Assembly: GCA_035626475.1 (NCBI GenBank)
Contig: DASPNP010000080.1
Location: 1-50,965 of the forward strand
Direction: 5' to 3'
Length of the DNA stretch: 50,965 nt
From: DASPKT01 sp035626475
GTDB lineage: Bacteria > Pseudomonadota > Alphaproteobacteria > Azospirillales > Azospirillaceae
Position 1 is the first letter of the stretch, and each line of letters starts with the position of its first letter. The notes below the pieces were generated by a model. The model was not told the origin of the DNA. It made no database searches and saw only the letters and a list, made by a program, of their open reading frames with translations. A program made the position numbers and the translations under genes. Below, in pieces: positions 7,805 through 16,126 of the stretch.

Positions 7805-8179
7805 ATGAAGGTAATGAAGTTCGTCGTGGTCGCCATGATGCTGGGGTCGCTTGTGGGCACGGCAAGGGCGGAAGCGCCGGTCGACCATTATGAGCGCAAG
7901 CCCTCGGCGACGCTGGCGCAGGCCGTCGCCAACTTCTCCGAGTACAACGCCAAGCTCGCCGCCCTGCTGGAGAAGAAGGACCTGACGCCGCAGGAGCTGG
8001 AGGCCATCCACGAGATCACCTACACGCTGGAGGTCGCTCTGCAGAAGATGAACAGCGACATGGCCAGGCTGGCGGACACGTTGGAGAGGCTGCACAAGGC
8101 ATCCGAGAACCATGACGCCGCGGGCACCCGCAAGCATGGCGCCTCATATCTGGCGACGGCGCGGACCGTGGTGCCATGA
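7805..8179 (+). CDS. DUF6746-like exported protein
   Basis: A 124-aa protein with an N-terminal signal peptide (MKVMKFVVVAMMLGSLVGTARA, cut near residue 22) and a helical mature part: DHYERKPSATLAQAVANF, then SEYNAKLAALL, then a long amphipathic segment rich in Leu, Glu and Met. The DHYE-K-P-TL-AV-NFSEYN pattern recalls the DUF6746 family, whose function is unknown. A periplasmic location is expected. ATG 7805 follows a purine-rich AAGGGGGAG. The gene converges on the TorF gene with 18 bases between the two. Confidence 0.7.
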   Translation: MKVMKFVVVAMMLGSLVGTARAEAPVDHYERKPSATLAQAVANFSEYNAKLAALLEKKDLTPQELEAIHEITYTLEVALQKMNSDMARLADTLERLHKASENHDAAGTRKHGASYLATARTVVP

Positions 8180-8197
8180 CGGCGGCGGTCGGCAGCC

Positions 8198-8896
8198 TCA
8201 CGGCAATGCGAGGCTGATCTCCAGGGTGACGCGGCTGTCGCACAGGCGCTCGCAGGCGGCGCCCAGGTCGGTGTCGGTGTAGGCCAGCCCCGCCGTCAGG
8301 CTGCCCCGCGTCCAGGCGAGCCCCGCTCCCCAGTCCGTGTAGTCCGGCCCGGCGATCGCCTCCCGGCTCAGCCACTGCCGCCCCAGATGCGCCGACAGCG
8401 TCAGCGCCTCGTCCAGCGGCACCTCCAGAATGCCGCGCAGGTACAGCGCATCGCCGGCCCCGCCCGCGTTCTCCGGCGTGTAGATCGCCTCGCTCCCCAG
8501 CGTCACCGGCCCGAGGGGCACCGCCAGCGCCAGCGCCCCCTCCCACAGGTCGTAGTCGAGCGCACCCGACGCCCCGGGATAGGTGATGCGGGCGACCGAC
8601 ACGTCGTACTCGACCGGTCCCATGGCCCCCGCATTGCCCAGCACATAGTCCAGCTCGACCGTCGCCTCGTCGCCATCGTCGAAGTCGACGCTGGAGCCCC
8701 AGACCGAGACATAGGCCCCGCCCTCCCACAACCAGCCGATGGAGCCCTGCAGCGCCGGATGGTTGTCGGAGTTGGAGACGCCCCGGTCCACATAGTCGGA
8801 CACCAGCCTGACTTCCCCCTGCAGCCCCGCCTCGGCCAGAGCGGCGGGGGCCGGAAGGGCGATCAGGGCGGCCAGAATAGCGGGAACAGCACGCAT
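8198..8896 (-). CDS. TorF-family putative outer-membrane porin
   Basis: A 232-aa protein with a signal peptide (cleaved after about residue 21, ...APAALAEA). The mature part is of beta-barrel type, with alternating aromatic/hydrophobic strands starting LQGEVRLVSDYVDRGVSNSD, the hallmark opening of the TorF (TIGR02001) family. It ends in a strand ...VTLEISLALP. These proteins are predicted outer-membrane channels, and no substrate is established. ATG 8896 has AAGGAGATCCC upstream. It is the last gene of a probable run aspartate dehydrogenase - tautomerase - TorF. Confidence 0.8.
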   Translation of the reverse strand: MRAVPAILAALIALPAPAALAEAGLQGEVRLVSDYVDRGVSNSDNHPALQGSIGWLWEGGAYVSVWGSSVDFDDGDEATVELDYVLGNAGAMGPVEYDVSVARITYPGASGALDYDLWEGALALAVPLGPVTLGSEAIYTPENAGGAGDALYLRGILEVPLDEALTLSAHLGRQWLSREAIAGPDYTDWGAGLAWTRGSLTAGLAYTDTDLGAACERLCDSRVTLEISLALP

Positions 8897-8963
8897 GGGA
8901 TCTCCTTCGGCGGGCCCGGCCGCCGTTCAGGGTGTGTGTAGGGGGGGGTGAGAGGGAGCGGCC

Positions 8964-9161
8964 TCAGCCCTGGCCGTCGGGCCGGCGGACGTACTCGCCC
9001 TCGCTGAACCAGTCCGACAGCGGCACCTCCTCGATCAGCACCTGCACCTTCTGCGGCGTCGGGCCGTAAATCTCGCGCACCGCGGCGGTGATGCGCTGTG
9101 CCAGCGCCTGCTTCTGCGCGTCGGTGCGGCCGGTGAACTGGCGGACCGTGACGATGGGCAT
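8964..9161 (-). CDS. 4-oxalocrotonate tautomerase-family protein
   Basis: A 65-aa protein with the 4-OT pattern: initiator Met followed by the catalytic Pro-1 (MPIVTVRQFTGRTDAQKQALAQRITAAV) and the central strand KVQVLIEEVPLSDW. It probably interconverts keto and enol forms of an oxo acid in the cytosol; the substrate is not known. It lies 9 bases after the aspartate dehydrogenase gene. Iminoaspartate or oxaloacetate released there tautomerise readily, so a helper role is conceivable (inference). AGAGGTCACCC precedes the ATG. Confidence 0.8.
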   Translation of the reverse strand: MPIVTVRQFTGRTDAQKQALAQRITAAVREIYGPTPQKVQVLIEEVPLSDWFSEGEYVRRPDGQG

Positions 9162-9170
9162 GGGTGACCT

Positions 9171-10019
9171 CTAGATCGCGATGGCGGAGCAGCGGTTCAG
9201 CACGGCGTGCGCGATGCTGAAGGCGGTGATGGCGGAGGTACGGGGATTGTCCCGGGAGGCCAGCGCCGATATGGCGAAGCGCAGCTCGCCGAAGGCACCG
9301 GCGGCGTGGATCTCGTGGCGGTTGGCGCCCAGGCCCGGGCTCGCGGCGAGCTCGACCGCAGTGGCGTCCAGGCCGATGCCGGCCAGCGCCACCAGGGCGG
9401 CGACGTTGGCGTTGCGGGGATAGGCGTGGGCGGCCTGGCGCGCGCTGCCGCGGAAGAACACGGTCTCGGCGGTGACGGCGTCCAGGTCCAGCACCGCCTC
9501 GGCGGCGCTGCCGCGCCAGGCGTGGGGCGGCTTGGCCGAGCGCAGCGTGACGCTGTCCAGGCCGGCCAGGCGGGCGGCGGCCAACGCGTCGATGCCGCCG
9601 AGCGCACCGCCGGGCACCAGGACGCGGCTGCCGGCGCTGCGGCTGGCGCGGCGCAGCGCCTCCAGCACGTCCGGATCGGCGAGCGCGCCGACCGAGGCGA
9701 CGACCAAGTCGGCGCCGTGGCCCAGAATGCGGGCGCCGTGCTGGCGCACCGCGTCGTGGCCGGCGCACTCCACGACGACGTCGGGCCGGTGGGCGAGCAG
9801 CTCGTCGAGCGTGGCGGCGGCCTCGACGCCATCTAGCCCCGGGAGGCCGTAGGGATAGGCGCTGGCTTGGCGCTGCAGGGTGGCGACGGCCTGGACGTCC
9901 GTACGGCCGTCGAGCGCCGCCAGCAGCGAGCGGCCGATGGCGCCCAGCCCCACCAACGCAACGCGGGTGGGCCGCCGGCCGCCCACAGGGCGCAGCTCCG
10001 TCCCAGGCGTCATCGCCAC
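9171..10019 (-). CDS. Aspartate dehydrogenase
   Basis: NAD(P)-dependent L-aspartate dehydrogenase of 282 aa, forming iminoaspartate/oxaloacetate plus ammonia. Evidence is the Rossmann motif VALVGLGAIGRSLLAAL near residue 20, the VVECAGHDAVRQHG segment, the LVPGGALGGIDAL loop, and the C-terminal AspDH motif GANRHEIHAAGAFGELRF with the conserved catalytic histidine. AAGGAGG lies 7 bases before GTG 10019, which is preferred over ATG 10013. In catabolic settings the enzyme drains aspartate; in others it feeds NAD synthesis, but no nadA or nadC is nearby, so catabolism is favoured. Confidence 0.85.
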   Translation of the reverse strand: MAMTPGTELRPVGGRRPTRVALVGLGAIGRSLLAALDGRTDVQAVATLQRQASAYPYGLPGLDGVEAAATLDELLAHRPDVVVECAGHDAVRQHGARILGHGADLVVASVGALADPDVLEALRRASRSAGSRVLVPGGALGGIDALAAARLAGLDSVTLRSAKPPHAWRGSAAEAVLDLDAVTAETVFFRGSARQAAHAYPRNANVAALVALAGIGLDATAVELAASPGLGANRHEIHAAGAFGELRFAISALASRDNPRTSAITAFSIAHAVLNRCSAIAI

Positions 10020-10419
10020 CGTCCTGCCTCCTTGATGGCCTGTTCGGCCCTGATCAACTGGTCCCGGCGCTCAGGGCACGCCGCACCCGCGCTCTCGCCG
10101 ATTGGCGCGGCCGGTGGACCGGCCATACGTGCCGGCATCATGTCGCGCAGGGCCCGCACCGCCGGTCCACCGTCAATGGCGTCCGTGGCGCGATCCTGAT
10201 GACGCTTGTCGCCCCGGTCAGGTCATCGGCGCCCGGATCGGGGAACCGATCGGGCGCGGATCGACGGCAGGCTCGACCGTGTCGCCGCCGGGGCCGCGCC
10301 ACGTCGCTTCCCGCCTAACCCGCCGTGCGGTGGAAACGGCAAGATGCGGAATGGCCGCGCGCGCCGCTGCCACGACGGCTAAGCCATCGTCCGGCACGGA
10401 ACAACTCAAGGAAGCCGAG
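10020..10419. other. 400-base divergent spacer with strong inverted repeats
   Basis: No gene is supported here. Two structures stand out. GGTGGACCGGC at 10112-10122 is matched perfectly by its complement at 10161-10171 (11 bp, 38-base loop), and GGCCGG-TGGA-CCGGCC overlaps the left arm. At 10229-10257 a 12-bp stem (GCGCCC, bulged G, GATCGG) is capped by a GGAA GNRA-type tetraloop. Neither is followed by a T-tract, so they are not intrinsic terminators. They may be operators or leader RNA for the HD-oxygenase gene at 10420. Confidence 0.45.
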
Positions 10420-10989
10420 ATGCAGAGTTCCTCCCCCGCCTTCATCAGCCTGCGGACCGCCAGTGCCGAGGACTGGGCGAATATCGCCGCCGGCGAGCGG
10501 AAGAGCTTGGCCGAGGGCAATGCCGGGGCGGGATTGCTGCGCCTGCTGGAGCTGCAGCGCGACGACGACCGGCAGGGCTGGCCGATCAACCTCTACGACC
10601 ATTGTTTGCAATCGGCGAGCCGGGCCCTGCGGGCGGGTGCCGACGACGAGCTCGTGTTCCTCGCCCTGTTCCATGACGCCACCGAGATGCTCTCGCCGCT
10701 CGATCACGGGGCCAGCGCCGCGGCGCTGCTGGGGCCCTACCTGTCCCCGAACCGTATCTGGCTGCTGAGGCACCATCCGGTTTTCCAGCTGCAGCACATG
10801 GTGCACAAGCCCGACGCCGACCGGCAGGCGTTCGAGCGTTATCGCGGCCATCCGGCGTTCGAGGAGACCATCCGCTTCTGCGCCCTTTTCGACGAGAATG
10901 CCTTCGATCCTGGTTATGAGAGCCTGCCGCTGGACGCGTTCGAGGGGCTGGTCGACCGGGTCTGCCGCGCCGCCCTGGTCCGGAGCTGA
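10420..10989 (+). CDS. HD-domain protein, PhnZ/TmpB-like mixed-valent diiron oxygenase
   Basis: A 189-aa HD-fold protein. Candidate metal ligands appear in the order of the PhnZ/TmpB (MIOX-related) oxygenases: H61 (NLYDHCLQSA), H85-D86 (ALFHDATEM), H96 (PLDHGASAAALLGPYL), H118/H119 (LLRHHPVF) and D158 in CALFDENAFDPGY, which corresponds to the family's WDD..K.PG motif. These enzymes use two irons and O2 to cleave C-P or C-C bonds rather than phosphate esters. No PhnY/TmpA partner is present; the neighbour 46 bases downstream is a PLP enzyme. ATG 10420 is chosen for AAGGAAG upstream. An ordinary HD hydrolase is the alternative. Confidence 0.65.
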   Translation: MQSSSPAFISLRTASAEDWANIAAGERKSLAEGNAGAGLLRLLELQRDDDRQGWPINLYDHCLQSASRALRAGADDELVFLALFHDATEMLSPLDHGASAAALLGPYLSPNRIWLLRHHPVFQLQHMVHKPDADRQAFERYRGHPAFEETIRFCALFDENAFDPGYESLPLDAFEGLVDRVCRAALVRS

Positions 10990-11035
10990 TCCGCCGCGCC
11001 TCCCCGCCGGCGCGCCAGGCCGGGGGGATTGGCCC

Positions 11036-12031
11036 ATGACGATGGATGCTGCGACCATGCTCTGCCATCTCCCGACGCCGCTGGAGGAGCTGCCGCGCCT
11101 GACCGCCCATCTCGGCGGGCCGAGGCTGCTGGTGAAGCGGGACGACTGCACCGGTCTGGCGGGCGGCGGCAACAAGGCGCGCAAGCTGGGGCCGGTGCTG
11201 GAGGAGGCCCGCCGTTGTGGGGTCACCGCCATTCTGACGTCGGGCGCCGTGCAGTCGAACCATGTGCGGCAGACGGCGGCCGCGGCCGCGCGCCTGGGGC
11301 TGCCCTGCACCGCCGTCCTGGTCCGGCGCGTGGCGCTCGAGGGCGACGAGTACATGGAAGGTGGCAACGTCCTGCTGGACCGTCTGCTCGGCGCGACCGT
11401 GCACACCGTGGGAACGACGGACGAGGCCGCCAGCCTACTGGACACGCTGGTGCGCGATCTGGCCGGTGACGGCCACGTGCCTCACGTCATTCCCGTCGGC
11501 GCCTCCGACCCTCATGGCAGCAGCGCCTACACCCGCTGCATGCAGGAACTGGTCGATCAATGCTCACGCATCGGGGTCGAGCCCACGCGGATCATCGTGG
11601 CGAGCGGCAGCGGCGGCACCGTGGCCGGGCTGACGGCAGGGCGGCTGATGCATGGCGGCCCTCCGGTCACGGCGGTCAGCGTCTATGACGTCGACGCCGC
11701 GCAGCATGCGGCGCGGCTGGCGGATCTGACGACCCGCACGGCGCGGCTTCTGGGGTTGGGCCGGAGCTTCCACCCCGACCAGTTCGACGTGCGCGGCCAG
11801 TATCTCGGGGCAGGCTACGGGCTGCCCACCCGCGAGGGCCTGGATGCGGTCGCCTTGATGGCCCGCCTCGAAGGCATCCTGCTCGATCCGGTCTACACCG
11901 GCAAAGCCATGGCGGGTTTGATCGATCTGGTGCGCACGGGAGAGCTGACCGCGCGCGACACCGTCGTGTTCCTGCACACGGGCGGCCTGCCCGGCCTCCT
12001 GGCCTATCGTCCCTTCTGGCCCTCCGCCTGA
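11036..12031 (+). CDS. D-cysteine desulfhydrase / ACC deaminase-family PLP enzyme
   Basis: A 331-aa fold-II PLP enzyme. The PLP lysine is K47 in AGGGNKARKLG, followed by SGAVQSNHVRQTAAAAARLG and SGSGGTVAGLTAG, all characteristic of the D-cysteine desulfhydrase, ACC deaminase and L-cysteate sulfo-lyase group. The C-terminal VFLHTGGLPGLLAY is the form usual in D-cysteine desulfhydrases. It should release ammonia and pyruvate from a D- or beta-substituted amino acid; the exact substrate is not readable. GGGGGGA precedes ATG 11036. It appears co-transcribed with the HD oxygenase. Confidence 0.75.
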   Translation: MTMDAATMLCHLPTPLEELPRLTAHLGGPRLLVKRDDCTGLAGGGNKARKLGPVLEEARRCGVTAILTSGAVQSNHVRQTAAAAARLGLPCTAVLVRRVALEGDEYMEGGNVLLDRLLGATVHTVGTTDEAASLLDTLVRDLAGDGHVPHVIPVGASDPHGSSAYTRCMQELVDQCSRIGVEPTRIIVASGSGGTVAGLTAGRLMHGGPPVTAVSVYDVDAAQHAARLADLTTRTARLLGLGRSFHPDQFDVRGQYLGAGYGLPTREGLDAVALMARLEGILLDPVYTGKAMAGLIDLVRTGELTARDTVVFLHTGGLPGLLAYRPFWPSA

Positions 12032-12033
12032 GG

Positions 12034-13524
12034 TCAGGCGGGCGCGGTATCGCGCAACTGCGCGCGCAGCTTGCCGACCGAGGCGTGGACCATCTCCTCG
12101 GGCAGCGAGTTCAGGCCCACGACGAGGCCGGATTGCGCCGGGCGGTCGAAATAGAAGACCGAGAGCGGATAGACGTAGAAGCCCAGGGCCCGCGCCCGCT
12201 CCGCCGCCCACAGATCGTTCATCGGACGGCGGAAGACGACCGTCAGGCTGAGCCCGGTGGCGGTCTCGATCACCTCGACCTCGTCGCCGAACTGCTGCTC
12301 GAAGGCCTTGCGGACGACCTCGTAGCGCAGGCCGTACAGCCGGCGCATGGTGCGGATGTGCCGGGCCAGATGCCCCTCGGCGATGAAGGCGGCCAGGACC
12401 GGCTGCTGCATGACCGAGGGGAACACGTCGATGGCGGCGCGCGCCTGGGCGAACTTCGGGGCCAAGTCCCTGGGGACGATGAGGTATCCCATGCGCAGCG
12501 ACGGGAAGAACGCCTTGGAGAAGGTGCCGATGTAGAGGACGTTGCGACCGCCGTCGAGGCCGCACAGCGTCGCCAGCGGCGCGCCGGAATAGCGGAACTC
12601 GCTGTCGTAATCATCCTCCAGGATCCAGCGGCCGCCCTCCCGGGCCCAGTTCAGCAGGGCCAGGCGGCGCTGCAGGCTCATGGGCGGTCCCAGAGGGAAC
12701 TGGTGGGAGGGGGTCACGGCGGCCATCCGCGCCGCGGGCGCCAGGCGCTGCAGCTGCTCGACGTCGATGCCCTCGGCATCCACCGGCACCCGGGTCAGCT
12801 TCTGCCCCACCGACTCCAGCACGGCCCAGCCGGGCCAACCCGGGTCCTCCAGGGCCACCTCGTCGCCAGCATCGAGCAGGATGCGTCCGACCATGTCCGC
12901 GGCGGACCGCGTGCCTGTCGTGATGATGATCTGGTCGGCGGTGCAGGGCAGGCCTCGGACGACCCGCACATGCTCGGCCAGAGCCTCGCGCAGGGGGGGA
13001 TAGCCGGCCGGGCTGTCGGTCCAGACGACGGAGCTGGCGGGATGGCGCCAGACACGGGCGGCCAGCTTGCCCCAGAGCTCAAACGGGAACCCCTCCACGG
13101 CCGCATGCCCGGGCGAGGAGCTGTAGCGGACGCCGAACTGGCTGGTCACCATGGCCAGGCGCTCCCCGCGCATGGACAGGCCCTGAATGGCCGGCGAGGC
13201 GGCTTGCACCGCACCGGCCGGACGCGATTCCTGCGGCAGGTCGGCCGCCACCTCGATACCGGAACGGTCGCGCGTGACGACGAAGCCCTCGGCCACGAGC
13301 TGCTCGATCGCCATGAGCACGGGGGTGCGGGAGCAGCCGAGTTCCTGGGCCAGCAGCCGCGACGAGGGAAGTTGTGTTCCCGGCGGCAGCGCGCCGGACA
13401 GAATCAGGGCGCGGAACTGCCGGCAGAGCTGCGCCTGGATGGGTTCGTCGCACCCCTTGTCCAGCGCGATCTGGAGAGGCAGCGCCTTGTGCGCGCCGCT
13501 GGCCGGGCGGGAGGCTCTGGGCAT
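12034..13524 (-). CDS. MocR/PdxR-type GntR regulator with aminotransferase domain
   Basis: A 496-aa regulator. An N-terminal GntR winged helix (about 20-90; IQAQLCRQFRALILSGALPPGTQLPSSRLLAQELGCSRTPV) is fused to a fold-I aminotransferase-like domain. Its LEDDYDSEFRY and GTFSKAFFPSLRMGYLIVP carry the residues that bind PLP in MocR proteins, including the Schiff-base lysine. MocR members control PLP synthesis, taurine, GABA or ectoine use. AAGGA is too close to GTG 13533, so ATG 13524 is preferred. It converges on the D-cysteine desulfhydrase-like gene and lies 100 bases downstream of the M19 dipeptidase on the same strand. Confidence 0.85.
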   Translation of the reverse strand: MPRASRPASGAHKALPLQIALDKGCDEPIQAQLCRQFRALILSGALPPGTQLPSSRLLAQELGCSRTPVLMAIEQLVAEGFVVTRDRSGIEVAADLPQESRPAGAVQAASPAIQGLSMRGERLAMVTSQFGVRYSSSPGHAAVEGFPFELWGKLAARVWRHPASSVVWTDSPAGYPPLREALAEHVRVVRGLPCTADQIIITTGTRSAADMVGRILLDAGDEVALEDPGWPGWAVLESVGQKLTRVPVDAEGIDVEQLQRLAPAARMAAVTPSHQFPLGPPMSLQRRLALLNWAREGGRWILEDDYDSEFRYSGAPLATLCGLDGGRNVLYIGTFSKAFFPSLRMGYLIVPRDLAPKFAQARAAIDVFPSVMQQPVLAAFIAEGHLARHIRTMRRLYGLRYEVVRKAFEQQFGDEVEVIETATGLSLTVVFRRPMNDLWAAERARALGFYVYPLSVFYFDRPAQSGLVVGLNSLPEEMVHASVGKLRAQLRDTAPA

Positions 13525-13624
13525 GGGCGGCACCGTCCTTCGGGTCGAGGCCTGGACCCGGGCGTGCCGGAGTCCGATATCACCCTATCATGGCCGGCCG
13601 GCAAATCCAGGCCGCCGCCCCTGC

Positions 13625-14626
13625 TCACCGCCAGACCTCGCGGCAGACGCGCAGCCAGTTGCCGCCGAGAATGCCGCGCACGTCGTCGTCGGCATATCCA
13701 AGGGCCAGCAGCCCCTCCGCGATCTCCAGCATCTGCTCGGGCGCGGCGTAGCGGTCCGGATCCTCGAAATCCTCCTCGGGCCAGGTGTCGGGATGGGCGG
13801 CGAAGAGATCGAGCGCGCTGTCGGGATCGACCAGCCAGTCGAGCCCGATGCCGACATGGGCCGGCCCCACCAGCTGCGCCACATGGTCGATGTGGCGCAG
13901 AATGAACGTGGTCGAACAGTCGTTCTCCGGTGTCAGGAAGCTGCTGACCCCATTGATGCCGATGACGCCGCCCGTGCGGGCGCAGCCCCTGATCTGGTCG
14001 TCCCGGATGTTGCGGGGATGGGGCCGGACGGCATGGGCGTTGGAGTGCGAGAAGACGACCGGCCGGGTCGCCATCTCCAGCGCGTCCAGCGTGGTCCTGT
14101 AGCCGGTATGGCTGAGGTCGAGGAGCATGCCCACGCGCTCCATCTCGCGGATGATGGTCTGGCCGTACCGGCTCAGCCCGCCGTCGGTGCGCTCGTAGCA
14201 GCCGTCGCCCACGGCGTTCTTCTGATTGTAGGCGAGCAGCATCATCCGCACGCCCAGCTGGTAGTACGCTTCCACCATGCCGGGTTCGCGCCCCAGCGGG
14301 TCCGTTCCCTGGAACTGGAAGAAGACCGCCAGCTTGCCGGCGCGGCGGGCGGCCAGCACCTCGTCGGCGGTGCCGACCAGGGCATATTTGTCCGCATGGC
14401 GCCGCAGGTAGGCGCGCTCGCGGGCCAGCACCCGCACGACCTCCTCCAGCGGCGAGAGGTCGCCGCAGACGCTGAGCGACACGCAGCCATAGCCGCAGGC
14501 CACGAGCCGGTCCAACGCGCCCGCCTTCAGCGCGGGGCGCACGCCGGTTCCCTCATGGGGCATGGTCATGTCCCAGACCAGCGCGTCACCGTACAGGCGT
14601 TGCGCCCGATCGCTCATCTGGTTCAT
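13625..14626 (-). CDS. Membrane-dipeptidase (M19) family protein, variant metal site
   Basis: A 333-aa TIM-barrel amidohydrolase of the M19 family. Conserved second-metal ligands are present (LLDLSHTGYRTT, PVVFSHSNAHAVRPHPRN, and the Asp of GIGLDWLVD). The usual N-terminal His-x-Asp reads VWD (ALVWDMTMP), and the bridging glutamate motif VEGG reads FQFQGTD. The family's substrate-binding histidine region reads LAYNQKN. It therefore belongs to an M19 subgroup with GCYERTDGGLSR and an incomplete two-zinc site; dipeptidase activity is not assured. M19 enzymes cleave L,D- and dehydro-dipeptides. No signal peptide is seen. GGGGGGG precedes ATG 14626. It diverges from otnK. Confidence 0.75.
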   Translation of the reverse strand: MNQMSDRAQRLYGDALVWDMTMPHEGTGVRPALKAGALDRLVACGYGCVSLSVCGDLSPLEEVVRVLARERAYLRRHADKYALVGTADEVLAARRAGKLAVFFQFQGTDPLGREPGMVEAYYQLGVRMMLLAYNQKNAVGDGCYERTDGGLSRYGQTIIREMERVGMLLDLSHTGYRTTLDALEMATRPVVFSHSNAHAVRPHPRNIRDDQIRGCARTGGVIGINGVSSFLTPENDCSTTFILRHIDHVAQLVGPAHVGIGLDWLVDPDSALDLFAAHPDTWPEEDFEDPDRYAAPEQMLEIAEGLLALGYADDDVRGILGGNWLRVCREVWR

Positions 14627-14860
14627 CGCTGCCCCCCCGTCCGGAAATCCTGCACGAACCCTAGCCGGAGAGCCGCCGCGGCGGCTTTGCCGGAAAGCGA
14701 CAAGCAGCCGCCGGCCCGCGCCATGGCCGCCCTTATCGGTCCACTTGCGGCGTACCCGGCATGTCGGCTGTCGCATCCGCCCTCAGGTGCTTTCCCGTGC
14801 CGGTGCCACGATGGTGCCGTCCCGGAGCGGCCGGGCGGCAGTAATGCGGGAGTGACCGAC

Positions 14861-16126
14861 ATGGCCCTGATGATGGGCGCCATCGCCGACGACCTCACCG
14901 GCGCCACGGACCTCGCCAATGCGATCAACGGCCAGGGGCTGTCCTGCCTGATCCGGGTCGGCGTGCCGGAGGGGGCCGCCATGTCGGACGCGGATGCCGT
15001 CATCGTGGCGCTGAAGTCCCGCACCTGTCTTGTGGAGGAGGCGGTCGACCAGTCGCTCCGCGCCTTCGATTGGCTGCGGCGGGCCGGGGCCGGGCGCATC
15101 CTCTTCAAATACTGCTCCACCTTCGACTCCACGCCGAAAGGCAACATCGGTCCGGTGTCGGAAGCGCTCCTCGATCGCGCCGGCCAGACGCTGATGGTGC
15201 ACTGCCCGGCCTTTCCGGACACCGGCCGCACGGTGGTCGACGGCCGGCTGCTCGTCAACGGCGTGCCGCTGTCGCAGACACCCATGCGCGACCATCCGCT
15301 CACCCCGATGCGGCGCTCCTTCCTGCCGGCGGTTCTGCGGGCGCAGACACAGGGGGGCGTCGGCCGGCTGCCGCTCGCGACACTGCGGCAGGGCGCCCGC
15401 ATCGCCGCCCGCAGCCTAGATCGCCAGCGGCGGCGGCACGTGCGCCATGTCATCGCCGATGCCGAGAACTGGGAGGATCTGGCGCTGCTGGCCGCAGCCG
15501 ACCATGAGCGGCTTCTCGCCGGCGGCGCATCGGGCCTGGGCCAAGCCGTCGCGGCGCTCCTGGCGCATGGACGCGCCGTCGCGGCGCCGGCCCTCGCCAC
15601 CGTTCCGCCGGGACCGGCGCTGGTCCTGGCCGGATCGTGCTCGGCACGCACCCTGGAACAGTTGGCGGTCGCCGAGGCGCGGCAGCCGGTGCTGCGGCTG
15701 GATGTCGGCGACGCTGCCCGGGAACCCGCCCTGATCGAGCGGGCGGTCGCCTGGATCGCCGCGAACCTGTCACCCGGCGCTCCCCCCGTCGTGGCCACCA
15801 GCGCCGCGGCCGACGAGCGCGGCGCGCGCCAGCGTCAGCATCCGGGCATCGACCTGGCGGCTGCGGCCGAGCGCACCCTCGCCGCCATCGCCCGGCGCGC
15901 GACCGCCTCGCTCGGCGTGTCCCGCCTTCTCGTGGCCGGCGGCGAGACGTCCGGCGCGGTGATCGAGGCCCTGGGCGTGACGGCGATGCGGGTGCTGCGG
16001 CCGGTCGATCCCGGGGTGCCGATGATGGTGAGCGCCGAGGGCCCACCGCTGGCCCTCATCCTGAAGTCGGGCAATTTCGGGCGGCCGACGCTCTTCGCCG
16101 ACGGGTTCGGGCATGACCATGACTGA
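14861..16126 (+). CDS. otnK: 3-oxo-tetronate kinase (four-carbon acid sugar kinase)
   Basis: A 421-aa DUF1537-type kinase. The N-terminal domain opens with the family signature MGAIADDLTGATDLANAI, followed by FKYCSTFDSTPKGNIGPV, which binds the acid substrate. The C-terminal nucleotide-binding domain has AGSCSARTLEQ and the glycine-rich VAGGETSGAVIEALGV and LKSGNFG. It phosphorylates 3-oxo-tetronate (2-dehydro-threonate or erythronate) at O4. GGGAG lies 8 bases before ATG 14861, although the frame is open far upstream. The stop overlaps otnC by 14 bases, implying translational coupling. Confidence 0.88.
   Translation: MALMMGAIADDLTGATDLANAINGQGLSCLIRVGVPEGAAMSDADAVIVALKSRTCLVEEAVDQSLRAFDWLRRAGAGRILFKYCSTFDSTPKGNIGPVSEALLDRAGQTLMVHCPAFPDTGRTVVDGRLLVNGVPLSQTPMRDHPLTPMRRSFLPAVLRAQTQGGVGRLPLATLRQGARIAARSLDRQRRRHVRHVIADAENWEDLALLAAADHERLLAGGASGLGQAVAALLAHGRAVAAPALATVPPGPALVLAGSCSARTLEQLAVAEARQPVLRLDVGDAAREPALIERAVAWIAANLSPGAPPVVATSAAADERGARQRQHPGIDLAAAAERTLAAIARRATASLGVSRLLVAGGETSGAVIEALGVTAMRVLRPVDPGVPMMVSAEGPPLALILKSGNFGRPTLFADGFGHDHD

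Noticed and set aside
12085..13905. Plus-strand open frame of 606 codons opposite MocR
   Set aside because: No recognisable fold; antisense to a protein with a complete HTH and aminotransferase domain.
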